A stretch of 64,000 nucleotides of DNA from Marinitoga hydrogenitolerans DSM 16785. GTDB lineage: Bacteria > Thermotogota > Thermotogae > Petrotogales > Petrotogaceae. Position 1 is the first letter of the stretch. Every line of letters begins with the position of its first letter. Below the pieces are notes generated by a model. The model was given only the letters and a program-made list of their open reading frames with translations. It was not told where the DNA came from and ran no database searches. Of the stretch, positions 16,824 to 25,530 are shown piece after piece. A program made the translations under genes and the position numbers. The DNA lies in NCBI RefSeq assembly GCF_900129175.1, contig NZ_FQUI01000006.1:23040-87039 (forward strand), read 5' to 3'.

Positions 16824-17827
16824 TATTTCAAGAGGTGATTTGTATTAAAGATTATTTAAATATCCCTGAGGAAATTGAATTAATTGAAATATTTGGTACG
16901 TATAATAATCGTGTAAAATATTTAAAAAATAAATTTAATGTACAAATTTCTTATTCTGAAAATAAAATTATAATAAATAGTGAAAGAGAAAAAAGTCTAG
17001 TTAAAGTAAAAAATATATTAAAAGAAATTATTGATATTACATCTAATGGACATTTAATAGATTGGACAGAGTTTCAATATATTGTTTCTTTATATGAATC
17101 CGAAAATGATTTGACAAAATCACAGAAGGCAAATTATAATCAAGTTGTTAACACTACCGTGAGTGGTTTAAGGGTTCAGGCAAAAACTCATGGTCAATCA
17201 GACTATATACAATCAATGAAAAAAAATGATATAGTCTTTTGTATTGGACCTGCAGGAACAGGAAAAACCTATTTAGCAGTGGCTATGGCTGTTGAATTTT
17301 TAAAAACCGGGAGAGTTCAAAGAATTATTTTAACCCGACCTGCTGTTGAAGCTGGAGAAAAATTAGGTTTTTTACCTGGAACTTTATATGAAAAAGTTGA
17401 TCCTTATTTAAGACCTTTATATGATTCTTTAATGGATTTCATTAACGCTGATAAAGTTGCTGAATATAAAGAAAAAGGAATTATTGAAGTTGTTCCACTT
17501 GCATATATGAGAGGAAGAACGCTAAATAATGCTTTTATAATACTTGATGAAGCTCAAAATAGCACATATTATCAAATGAAAATGTTTTTAACCAGAATTG
17601 GTTTTAATTCTAGAGCAGTTATAACAGGTGATATTACACAAATCGATTTAGAAAACAAAAAGGATTCTGGATTATTAATTGTTCAAAATATTTTAAAAAA
17701 GATAAAAGGAATTTCTTTCATTGAATTAACTCAGAATGATGTTGTTAGAAATCCTCTTGTGAAAGAAATTATAAAAGCTTATGATTATTATGAAAGAATC
17801 AAGGGTGAAAAAAATGGGAAAAACTAA
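16820..17827 (+). CDS. phoH: PhoH-like ATPase
   Basis: An ATPase/RNA-helicase-like protein of the PhoH family, commonly next to ybeY and linked to RNA metabolism. About 328-335 residues. An N-terminal KH-like part (about 20-75) is followed by the P-loop IGPAGTGKTYLAVAMA, TRPAVEAGEKLGFLPG, AYMRGRTL, the Walker B stretch FIILDEAQN, and TGDITQIDL. The start is uncertain. The frame opens at TTG 16820, which overlaps the previous stop (TTGA). The only good ribosome site, AGAGGTGA at 16831-16838, is spaced for an ATT codon at 16844. Followed by the HD gene and ybeY, the order also seen in Bacillus. Confidence 0.93.
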   Translation: MIFQEVICIKDYLNIPEEIELIEIFGTYNNRVKYLKNKFNVQISYSENKIIINSEREKSLVKVKNILKEIIDITSNGHLIDWTEFQYIVSLYESENDLTKSQKANYNQVVNTTVSGLRVQAKTHGQSDYIQSMKKNDIVFCIGPAGTGKTYLAVAMAVEFLKTGRVQRIILTRPAVEAGEKLGFLPGTLYEKVDPYLRPLYDSLMDFINADKVAEYKEKGIIEVVPLAYMRGRTLNNAFIILDEAQNSTYYQMKMFLTRIGFNSRAVITGDITQIDLENKKDSGLLIVQNILKKIKGISFIELTQNDVVRNPLVKEIIKAYDYYERIKGEKNGKN

Positions 17828-19175
17828 AGTTTTTCAAAATTTCTTTTTTCTTATTAATTTCCTTTTTTTATTTTTTGTTACAGAAATTTTACTATGGAAT
17901 GATATTACTTGGAGTTTTTTATTTAACTTCACAATAGTTTTTATTCCTTTTTGGTTTTTCATTATTCAATATTTAATAAAAAAAGATAAAAATTTCAAAT
18001 TGCACCCATTTAATTATTGGGCTACTTTTATATTGATTTTAGACTTAGGTATTATTTTCAATCTATTGTCATCAAAATATTTTTCTAATCCTTCAATTAC
18101 CCCTTTATTTGTTGTTGTTACAATTACGCTTATGATGAATTTTTATCTAGGCTTTTTATCCTCAATAATTTTTGCTTTTTATTTTTCTTTTTTAATTGGC
18201 AATCCACTTAAAACATTTATCTCTCTTTTTATAATTGGATTTATAAGTTCTTATTTAAGTCAAAAAATATATTCTCGTGTAAGACTTATCATACCATTTT
18301 TGGGAGCTACGATTTCTCAAACAATCACCTATATTATTTATAACGAATTTAATTTGATAGCTATTCCACAAATCTTTATCTCAAACCTTATTCAAATGCT
18401 TTTTATTTTAGGAACTTTACCTTATTTAGAATATATCACACGTGTATACTCAGATATTGGTCTTTTAGAATTAGGTAATTTAAACCATCCATTACTGAGA
18501 AAACTTTCACTAAACGCTTCTGGAACGTATTATCATAGTTTAATCATAGCAAATTTGGTAGAAAGCGCATCTGAAGTTATCGATGCCAATCCTGTTTTAT
18601 TAAGGGTTGGTGCTTATTTTCATGATATTGGAAAATCTCTACGACCACTATTTTTCACGGAGAATCAAAAAGGGTTAAATCCACATGATAAAATAAACCC
18701 CAAATTAAGCGCATTAATCCTAAATCTTCATGTAACAAAAGGTCAAGAATTGGCTAAAAAATACAAATTACCGATTTTAATAGAAGATTTAATTGTTCAA
18801 CATCACGGAACAAGAATAAAGCGTTATTTTTTTCATAAAAGTTTAGAATTAGATGAAGATTTATCTCCAGACGTATACAAATATCCAGGTCCTATTCCTC
18901 AGTTTAAAGAAGCTGCTATATTAATGATTGCAGATAATGTGGAAGCTATTACAAGAAGTATGAAAGATATTAACAAAAAAAATATTGAAGAAAAAATTGA
19001 TGATTTAATACAAGAACTTTTCCTTGAAGGACAATTAGACGATTGTGGACTAACATTACGAGAAATAAAAAAAATCAAAAGCGCTATGATAGAAACTGTT
19101 TTAAATATGAATCATACAAGAATTAGTTATCCAGAAATATCTAAAGAACTTCTCAAAGAGGTGAATAAAAAATGA
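17814..19175 (+). CDS. PgpH-like membrane HD-domain phosphodiesterase (short form)
   Basis: 453 residues. About seven membrane segments (about 10-210) precede a cytoplasmic HD domain with YYHSLIIANLVESA, AYFHDIGKSLRP, NPHDKINPKLSAL, QHHGT and IADNVEAITRSM. These match the 7TMR-HD proteins (YqfF/PgpH), which hydrolyse c-di-AMP in Firmicutes. The large N-terminal extracellular domain of PgpH is missing, so this is a trimmed form about 250 residues shorter than usual. ATG 17814 follows AAGGGTGA; the gene overlaps phoH by 14 bases and ybeY by 4. Confidence 0.9.
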   Translation: MGKTKVFQNFFFLINFLFLFFVTEILLWNDITWSFLFNFTIVFIPFWFFIIQYLIKKDKNFKLHPFNYWATFILILDLGIIFNLLSSKYFSNPSITPLFVVVTITLMMNFYLGFLSSIIFAFYFSFLIGNPLKTFISLFIIGFISSYLSQKIYSRVRLIIPFLGATISQTITYIIYNEFNLIAIPQIFISNLIQMLFILGTLPYLEYITRVYSDIGLLELGNLNHPLLRKLSLNASGTYYHSLIIANLVESASEVIDANPVLLRVGAYFHDIGKSLRPLFFTENQKGLNPHDKINPKLSALILNLHVTKGQELAKKYKLPILIEDLIVQHHGTRIKRYFFHKSLELDEDLSPDVYKYPGPIPQFKEAAILMIADNVEAITRSMKDINKKNIEEKIDDLIQELFLEGQLDDCGLTLREIKKIKSAMIETVLNMNHTRISYPEISKELLKEVNKK

Positions 19176-19588
19176 AAATAAATATTTTCAATGAACAAAA
19201 TATTAAACATATCGATATAAAAAAAGTTGAAGAAATTACTAAGAAAGTATTAAACAATGAAATTGGTGATAGTGACTATGAAATAAATATTCTTATTACT
19301 GATAACAACACTATAAAAAAATATAACGAAGAATATAGAAAAAAAAATGGTCCAACTGATGTATTATCTTTTGAATATGGTTTAGATGAAGAAACTATTG
19401 GAGAAATAATTTTATCTGTAAAAAAAATAGAAGAACAAGCACCAAAATTCGGAAATTCTTTTGAAAAAGAATTTTTTTATATTTTGATTCATGGTATTCT
19501 TCATATATGTGGATATGACCATATTACAGAAAACGACAAAAGAAAAATGTTTGAACTCCAGGACAAATACTTTAATGATTTATTTTAA
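19172..19588 (+). CDS. ybeY: Endoribonuclease YbeY (rRNA maturation factor)
   Basis: 138 residues. The zinc-binding signature H-x3-H-x5-H is present in HGILHICGYDH, with the supporting TDVLSFEYG motif upstream. It works in 16S rRNA 3'-end maturation and ribosome quality control. The ATG overlaps the stop of the HD gene by four bases (ATGA), so expression is coupled. A hairpin with a T-run follows at 19591. Confidence 0.95.
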   Translation: MKINIFNEQNIKHIDIKKVEEITKKVLNNEIGDSDYEINILITDNNTIKKYNEEYRKKNGPTDVLSFEYGLDEETIGEIILSVKKIEEQAPKFGNSFEKEFFYILIHGILHICGYDHITENDKRKMFELQDKYFNDLF

Positions 19589-19590
19589 TA

Positions 19591-19619
19591 ATAATGAAAA
19601 ATTTTTCATTATTTTTTTA
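19591..19619 (+). terminator. Terminator after ybeY
   Basis: ATAATGAAA/TTTCATTAT stem with an AATT loop, followed by seven T. It is almost all A-T and so probably weak at high temperature. Confidence 0.6.
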
Positions 19620-19695
19620 TATGTAAGTATAGATGATTTTCTGCTTTAATTGATAATATTTACTTTATAACACCTTATTTTTTTGTTAAATCTAT

Positions 19696-19724
19696 TTGAG
19701 GAAAATTACTCTAACTGATATAAT
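19696..19724 (+). promoter_or_regulatory. Promoter for the DUF1015 gene
   Basis: TTGAGG, a 17-base spacer ending in TGA, then TATAAT. Both the -35 and the extended -10 are good. Confidence 0.7.
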
Positions 19725-19761
19725 AGTTCTGGTATATAAATATAATAAGGGAGGTATTAAA

Positions 19762-21006
19762 GTGTCTATAATTAGACCATTTAAAGGATTAAGACCTAAG
19801 AAAGAGTTGGTTGAGGAATTTTCATGTCCACCATATGATGTTTTAGAAGAAAATGAGGTTAAAGAAATTGTTTCTAAACACCCAAATAGTTTTTTAAGAG
19901 TTACAAGAGCGGAAGTTGAATTTGAAAATGATATTGATCCACATAGTGAAATAGTGTATAAAAAAGCGAAAGAAAATTTAGAAAATTTTAAAAAAGATGG
20001 TGTACTAGTTGAAGAAAAAGAACCAGCACTTTACTTCTACAGAGAAACATGGAATGGACATTCACAAACAGGAATTTTTGCTACTTTCTCTGTAGAAGAA
20101 TATCAAAAAGGTCTGATAAAAAAACACGAATTAACAAGACAAGATAAAGAAGACGATAGAACAAAACATATAATGATATTAGAAGCTCAAACTGGTCCTG
20201 TATTTTTAACATTTAAATCAAAAGAAACTATAAAAGATTTGATAAATAAAGGAATTAATGCTGCTGAAAAAATTTATGATTTTGTTGATGAAAAAAGTGT
20301 TCATCATGAATTATGGGTCTTAACGAATAAAAATTTAATTGAAGAATTAGAAAATGCTTTTAAAGATGTTGAATCTTTGTATATTGCTGATGGACATCAT
20401 AGAGCAGCAGCAGCCTCAAGAACAAAAGAAATTTTAAAATCAAAAAATCCTTTACATACTGGAAGCGAAGAATATAATTCCTTTATGGCTGTTGTCTTCC
20501 CACATGATGAATTAAAAATCCTTGACTATAACAGAGTTGTAAAAGATCTAAACGGTTTATCAGATGATGATTTCATGAATAAACTTTCTGAATATTTTGA
20601 AATAGCAGAAGCTCCAGAATCCCCATACAAACCAAAATCAAGACATGAATTTGGAATGTATATAAATAAAAAATGGTATATTTTAAAAGCTAAAGAAAAT
20701 ATTATAGATGAAAAAGATCCTGTAAAACAATTAGATGTTTATATTTTACAAAATTATTTATTATCTCCTATATTAGGAATAGAAAATCCAAGAAAAGATC
20801 CAAGAATTCACTTTTTAGGTGGAATCAGAGGAGTTAAAGCTTTAGAAGAATGGATTGACGGAAAAAATTGGAAAGTTGCATTTTCTATGTACCCAACATC
20901 TATCGAAGAATTGATGGCTGTAGCGGATGCTGATAAAACTATGCCACCAAAGTCAACATGGTTTGAACCAAAATTAAGATCTGGATTATTAATACACGAA
21001 ATATAA
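19762..21006 (+). CDS. DUF1015 family protein
   Basis: 414 residues. The family marks are RPFKGLRPKKELVEEFSCPPYDV at the N-terminus, LYFYRE, RQDKEDDRTKHI, LYIADGHHRAAAA near residue 210, and TMPPKSTWFEPKLRSGL at the C-terminus. DUF1015 proteins have a ParB-like fold, and the GHHR motif is probably functional. I know of no settled activity and claim none. GTG 19762 is chosen because GGGAGGT precedes it. The open frame extends to 19696, but that start lies in the promoter. Monocistronic between two terminators. Confidence 0.88.
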   Translation: MSIIRPFKGLRPKKELVEEFSCPPYDVLEENEVKEIVSKHPNSFLRVTRAEVEFENDIDPHSEIVYKKAKENLENFKKDGVLVEEKEPALYFYRETWNGHSQTGIFATFSVEEYQKGLIKKHELTRQDKEDDRTKHIMILEAQTGPVFLTFKSKETIKDLINKGINAAEKIYDFVDEKSVHHELWVLTNKNLIEELENAFKDVESLYIADGHHRAAAASRTKEILKSKNPLHTGSEEYNSFMAVVFPHDELKILDYNRVVKDLNGLSDDDFMNKLSEYFEIAEAPESPYKPKSRHEFGMYINKKWYILKAKENIIDEKDPVKQLDVYILQNYLLSPILGIENPRKDPRIHFLGGIRGVKALEEWIDGKNWKVAFSMYPTSIEELMAVADADKTMPPKSTWFEPKLRSGLLIHEI

Positions 21007-21034
21007 TAACATCCCCCATTTGGGGGATGTTATT
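21005..21034. terminator. Strong terminator after the DUF1015 gene
   Basis: AATAACATCCCCC/GGGGGATGTTATT perfect 13-bp stem with a four-base loop, then ATATTTT. It lies between convergent genes and may also stop the long ftsZ-DUF5685 operon on the minus strand. Confidence 0.85.
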
Positions 21035-21153
21035 ATATTTTAAGCCATTCTATCGCTTCTCTTATTTCATTTTTGTTTGTTTTATATATACTCAATAACA
21101 ACCCCTATGCATTTTTCATTTTTAATAATTTTTGTTTTTTTATTTGAGAACAA
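21033..21153 (-). other. Possible remnant of a small gene in the spacer
   Basis: The minus strand of this 120-base spacer encodes a protein-like tail, ending SIYKTNKNEIREAIEWLKI and a stop at 21033-21035. An in-frame TAG (about 21097) separates it from a short upstream stretch beginning MKNA. There is no ribosome site, so this looks like decayed coding sequence rather than a live gene. Nothing else was seen here. Confidence 0.25.
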
Positions 21154-22026
21154 TCATATTTTTAAGTACAAAGTATCATCAATTTTTGTTTTTTTATTTT
21201 TAGTTTTATCTGAAAGTAATAATTCTTCAATTTTCTTTTTATGATATATTGCACTAAATGAAAAAAGTTTTTTCACAAAATGTTTATTATTTATTTTTGA
21301 ATTTTCAAAAATACTTATTATCTCTTTTGTTGAATAATCTATAATGAAATTTATATATTCTTTCTCTTCTTTCGATAAGTCTGATAATTTATTTACATTA
21401 AACGTAACTTTTATTGGATTAAAATTTCCTTTTTTTATATCTCTTTCAAAGTCATATATAGCATCATAGAGATATACTAAAGAACCCACATAATTACTAA
21501 AATCATCTGGAAGATCTAACCCATGCTTTTCAATTATCATTTTTGTTATTTCAATTGAAGGTAAAAAATATTCATCTAACTCATGATTATTTTTTTCTAT
21601 TTCAAATTGCTTTTTTAAAATACTCTCATATTCATTTATAAATTCTTCCCCATAATAACTTACAATCTTTTTTCTCAAGCCTTTAATAAATATATACATT
21701 TTCTCTAAATTAGAATCAAACAATTTATCATATAATTTTCCATATATGATAAAAGCATTTAAATATGAAAATTCCTTAAATTTTTCTAAATCTTTATATA
21801 TATATCTTTTCTTAAATCCTACCCATGGACATCTTATTTCTTTTAAATTTCTCTCATCAAATTTCAGTTTAATAATTGAAAAAAAAGAAACTTCTCTTAC
21901 AATAAACATTCTATATAAATTTCCAAATTCTTTTTTTAATGAATGGCAAAGCGAACAATAATGACTTGTATAATGTATTCTTTCTTTTTCATTTGGTTTA
22001 AAAAAAAGGGAGATATATCCGTACAA
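21154..22026 (-). CDS. DUF5685 family protein
   Basis: 290 residues, mostly helical. The N-terminus MYGYISLFF...YTSHYCSLCHSLKKEFG carries the family's Cys-rich signature. DLPDDFSNYVGSLVYLYDAIYDFERDIKKGNFNP resembles an all-helical prenyltransferase-like fold with an acidic patch. The function is unknown. The start is TTG 22026 with GGATGTGA upstream. It is the last gene of the long operon that includes ftsA and ftsZ, 15 bases after the previous stop. Confidence 0.8.
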   Translation of the reverse strand: MYGYISLFFKPNEKERIHYTSHYCSLCHSLKKEFGNLYRMFIVREVSFFSIIKLKFDERNLKEIRCPWVGFKKRYIYKDLEKFKEFSYLNAFIIYGKLYDKLFDSNLEKMYIFIKGLRKKIVSYYGEEFINEYESILKKQFEIEKNNHELDEYFLPSIEITKMIIEKHGLDLPDDFSNYVGSLVYLYDAIYDFERDIKKGNFNPIKVTFNVNKLSDLSKEEKEYINFIIDYSTKEIISIFENSKINNKHFVKKLFSFSAIYHKKKIEELLLSDKTKNKKTKIDDTLYLKI

Positions 22027-22041
22027 TTTTCTTTCACATCC

Positions 22042-23277
22042 TTATTGAGAAATTCCAACATATAAATCCATAGTTCTTTCTACAGTGTTTTCATTTGATT
22101 TTACAGCAAAAATTAGCTTATAATTACCAGGTATTGATAATTTTACAGGAGGTATATATGAAACCGAATGTATTTGAACCTTTCCACCTTCACTAATATA
22201 TATTCGTTTTTTTTCGTTATTCTCATAATTATAAACAATAGTATTATTTTCAATATTTAGTAATCTTATATTATACCCTTCAATTTCTAAAAATCTTTCT
22301 TTTTTAAAATCTAAATTATTTATATAAAAATCTCCTTGAAACAGCTGGTTTACAGGATAAAAAAGATATGTGTCAATTGACAAGCTCACATTTTTTAATT
22401 TTTTTTCTATATTATTTGTTATTGCTAATGGAATATAAACAGCCTGATTTAATTCTTCACTTACAAAATATAATTCATATATACCTTTACTTACCGGAGG
22501 GATACTTATCTCAAATGTTTGATATTCTAAAGAGTTTAATGTAATATAACCTAAATTTACAGGAACTTCTTTTATCAACTTTCTTTTTTGAGTAAATATT
22601 TGAATTTTCCCCATAAGATTAATACTTTTAGTCTCAGATGAATAATTTTTTGCTTCTATATATAATTTAGGATATTCATTTTCTAAATAAAAAGCTTTTT
22701 CCAAATAAATATTATATTTAATTGAATGAATATATTTAAACTGTTTTTTCAATTTTATCGTTTTATTATTATAATTAAATTTCGCTTCAACAACATAATC
22801 TCCATTAGGAATCTTCGACATTGGATTAACCAAATTTAAATCGAAAATTTTTTTACTCTCTAAAGGATATAATTCGTAATCTATAATATTAGGATATTCA
22901 AATCTATAAAAAGTTTCACTAGATGAATCTGTTACTTTATATATATAAAATACAAACGAATCTATTTTCATTTTTTTACTTTTACTTCCTGTATTAAACA
23001 TATTAACATTTATACTTAATCCATCTGGATATGTGTATTCATTTGGTGACATTAGTGAAAATGATATACTATCCATTATTAACGAATCTCCAAACCTGTA
23101 TCTTGGAAAATAATATTTCGATAATATTATTAGTGCTATTGCAAAAACAGAAATAAAAATAATAATAAGATTATTTGTTCTTTGCCTTCTTTTTTGCATT
23201 TTTCTTATATAATCCCTCTTTTCTTTTTCCTTATCATATTTTTCCCATTCTTCTGGTGTTTTACTATGATATTTCAT
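22042..23277 (-). CDS. Single-pass membrane protein with a large exported domain
   Basis: 411 residues. A short basic cytoplasmic head (about 1-35) is followed by a membrane helix (about 36-57) and a roughly 350-residue exported part rich in beta strands, Asn, Tyr and Ser. Several stretches look like Ig- or CARDB-like repeats (for example NGDYVVEAKFNYNNKTI). No enzyme motif was found. ATG 23277 is chosen 5 bases after AGAGGTGA; an upstream in-frame GTG overlaps that site. It follows the GspE-like ATPase gene, so it could belong to a surface-assembly machine, but this is inference from position only. Confidence 0.75.
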   Translation of the reverse strand: MKYHSKTPEEWEKYDKEKEKRDYIRKMQKRRQRTNNLIIIFISVFAIALIILSKYYFPRYRFGDSLIMDSISFSLMSPNEYTYPDGLSINVNMFNTGSKSKKMKIDSFVFYIYKVTDSSSETFYRFEYPNIIDYELYPLESKKIFDLNLVNPMSKIPNGDYVVEAKFNYNNKTIKLKKQFKYIHSIKYNIYLEKAFYLENEYPKLYIEAKNYSSETKSINLMGKIQIFTQKRKLIKEVPVNLGYITLNSLEYQTFEISIPPVSKGIYELYFVSEELNQAVYIPLAITNNIEKKLKNVSLSIDTYLFYPVNQLFQGDFYINNLDFKKERFLEIEGYNIRLLNIENNTIVYNYENNEKKRIYISEGGKVQIHSVSYIPPVKLSIPGNYKLIFAVKSNENTVERTMDLYVGISQ

Positions 23278-23282
23278 AAAAT

Positions 23283-24428
23283 TCACCTCTGTTCATCATT
23301 AAAAAAAGTTTTATATTCATTTATTGATATTTTGCTTTTGATAAGTAATTGGTTTAATTCATCTTCATAAAATGTATAAAAAGGCGTTTGTTTTATTTTT
23401 TTTATGTCGTTTTTTCTTAAATATTCTTTTGTTAATTCATTAATTTCAAGAATTTCAAAAACTGGTTTTATCGAAATATATCCTGTATTATGACATTTGT
23501 TACATCCTTTATTGTTTTCATCAACATAACAATCACATTTTATTTTTACAAAGTTTTGATTAAATATAAGCTTTACAGAATTTAAAATATCATTTTGTTT
23601 AATTCCTTTTTCAATCAATCTATTAATTACATTAAAAACATCATTTGAATGTATTGTAGAAAAAACCAAATGACCAGTCATAGCTGCTTCTACAGTTAAT
23701 TTAGACATTTCTTCTGTTCTAATTTCACCTGTCATTAAAATATCTGGATCATGTCTTAAAATATTTTTCAATAAAGTTGTTTTTTCTGAATCACTATTTA
23801 TTTCAATTTGCTGAGCACCTGGTATTTGATATTCAAGAGGATTTTCAATTGTAATAATCTTTTTTGATTTATATTTCAAAATATCAAGTAAAATATATGC
23901 TAATGCAGTTGATTTACCACTACCTGTTGGTCCTGAAAACAGAATAAGGCCGCTTTTCATCATTTTAATTTTTTCTATATAATCAATGAATTTTTCTGGA
24001 TAATTTAAATTTTCAACAGTTAAATCTGAAATGTCTTTCAATTTTCTTATTACACAATTTATACCATCTGTGTTTCTAATCAATGAAATTCTAAATCTCT
24101 GGTTATAAAAAGCAAAGGACCCATCTGACGGATCCTTATCATTAACAACATCTATTTTTGACAATATCTGAATTTTAGTCAAAATTTTATCATATATCTT
24201 CTTTGGAATTTTTTCAAATTCTATTAATGTACTATTAAATCTATAAGATATAACGGAGTTCTGTTTATCTACAGAAAAATGCAAATCGGTTACTTTCTTT
24301 TCTAAAAGAATACCCATATACTTTTCAAAAAGTATAGCTGGATCAATGTCTTTAATTTTTATTCCTTTATCTATTTTTTTATTAAAAAATAATTGTTGAA
24401 CAGAAATTTCTTCCAAATTATTCTTCAT
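23283..24428 (-). CDS. GspE/PulE/PilB-type secretion ATPase
   Basis: 381 residues, shorter than PilB and with a reduced N-terminal domain. The Walker A is FSGPTGSGKSTALAYI, the Asp box LRHDPDILMTGEIR and the His box AAMTGHLVFSTIHSND. A C-terminal zinc site CDC...GCNKCHNTGY is typical of the PilB/GspE branch rather than PilT. It should energise pilus assembly or type II-like secretion at the membrane. It overlaps ftsZ by 11 bases. Confidence 0.88.
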   Translation of the reverse strand: MKNNLEEISVQQLFFNKKIDKGIKIKDIDPAILFEKYMGILLEKKVTDLHFSVDKQNSVISYRFNSTLIEFEKIPKKIYDKILTKIQILSKIDVVNDKDPSDGSFAFYNQRFRISLIRNTDGINCVIRKLKDISDLTVENLNYPEKFIDYIEKIKMMKSGLILFSGPTGSGKSTALAYILLDILKYKSKKIITIENPLEYQIPGAQQIEINSDSEKTTLLKNILRHDPDILMTGEIRTEEMSKLTVEAAMTGHLVFSTIHSNDVFNVINRLIEKGIKQNDILNSVKLIFNQNFVKIKCDCYVDENNKGCNKCHNTGYISIKPVFEILEINELTKEYLRKNDIKKIKQTPFYTFYEDELNQLLIKSKISINEYKTFFNDEQR

Positions 24429-25530
24429 AATCTCCCTGCTGTGCTTCTAAATATTTTTCTAATTTAATCTTTTCTTCATTTAAAACATTATTCCCAAACA
24501 GTCTATATATTGCAGGGATTTCATAAATATTTTCTCCGTCAAAATCATTCAATATTTTATTATATCCAGCAGCAACAATAGTAACCTTTAGTTCATCAGG
24601 TTGCATATCATCAACTTCAGTAATACCATATTTTAAATTAACTTCATCGGTTGAATATGAATGTAAAATAGAAGTTACTATTTTTAAATCTTTTAATGTT
24701 GGATTTTTACCTGCAACATTAACTAAAGCTGCTGTAGCATTTTGAACTGAATTTTCCAAAAATTTGGAATTTAAGGCATTTTTGGCAGCTTCTTCAGCTT
24801 TATTAGGTCCTTTACCCCAACCAATACCAAGCATTGCGGAACCTCTTCTTTTTAAAACAGATTCCACATCAGCAAAATCTGTATTTACCAAACCTTTTTT
24901 GGTAATTAAATCGGAAATTCCTGTTATTCCTTGATATAAAATATCGTCAGCTTTTGCAAAAGCTTGTCTTATTGGAATATCATCATTTTCTTCAAGTAAT
25001 TTATCATTTGAAATTTTTATTAACGTATCAACATATGGTTTTAATTTATTCAAACCACTATTTGCTATTTTTTGTTTTGTTGAACCTTCAAAATGAAATG
25101 GTATAGTTACAACTGCAACTGTTAATATGCCTAATTCCCTAGCTATACGAGCTATTACTGGAGAAGCCCCAGTACCAGTTCCACCACCAAATCCAGCTGT
25201 AATGAACAGCAAATCAGTTCCTTGAATCATTTCTCTTATTTCATCAGCACTTTCTTCGGCAGCTTTTTCCCCTTTTTCCGGATTTCCACCAGCTCCTAAC
25301 CCTCTTGTTAATTCCTTTCCAAGTTGTAATTTAAATTTTGCATTGCTTGTTTCCAAAACTTGCACATCAGTATTAGCCGCAATAAGATCGACTTCAGCAA
25401 CACCTAATCTTACCATTCTTTCAATAGCGTTGTTACCAGCACCACCAACACCTATAACTTTAATAACATACTTAGGCCTTTTATGAAACATTTCTTTAGA
25501 ATTATCCTCAATAGGCAAATTAAATGGCAT
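24418..25530 (-). CDS. ftsZ: Cell division protein FtsZ
   Basis: A tubulin-like GTPase forming the division ring. About 370 residues. The GTP-binding domain has VIGVGGAGNNAI, NTDVQVL and the tubulin signature GGGTGTG near residue 117-123; the second domain ends at VTIVAAGY. The conserved C-terminal peptide EIPAIYR follows after a linker of only about 13 residues and is itself followed by a 28-residue acidic tail. The start is the second in-frame ATG, 7 bases after GGGGGT; the first (25536) is too close to that site. It overlaps ftsA and the downstream ATPase gene. Confidence 0.97.
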   Translation of the reverse strand: MPFNLPIEDNSKEMFHKRPKYVIKVIGVGGAGNNAIERMVRLGVAEVDLIAANTDVQVLETSNAKFKLQLGKELTRGLGAGGNPEKGEKAAEESADEIREMIQGTDLLFITAGFGGGTGTGASPVIARIARELGILTVAVVTIPFHFEGSTKQKIANSGLNKLKPYVDTLIKISNDKLLEENDDIPIRQAFAKADDILYQGITGISDLITKKGLVNTDFADVESVLKRRGSAMLGIGWGKGPNKAEEAAKNALNSKFLENSVQNATAALVNVAGKNPTLKDLKIVTSILHSYSTDEVNLKYGITEVDDMQPDELKVTIVAAGYNKILNDFDGENIYEIPAIYRLFGNNVLNEEKIKLEKYLEAQQGDYEE

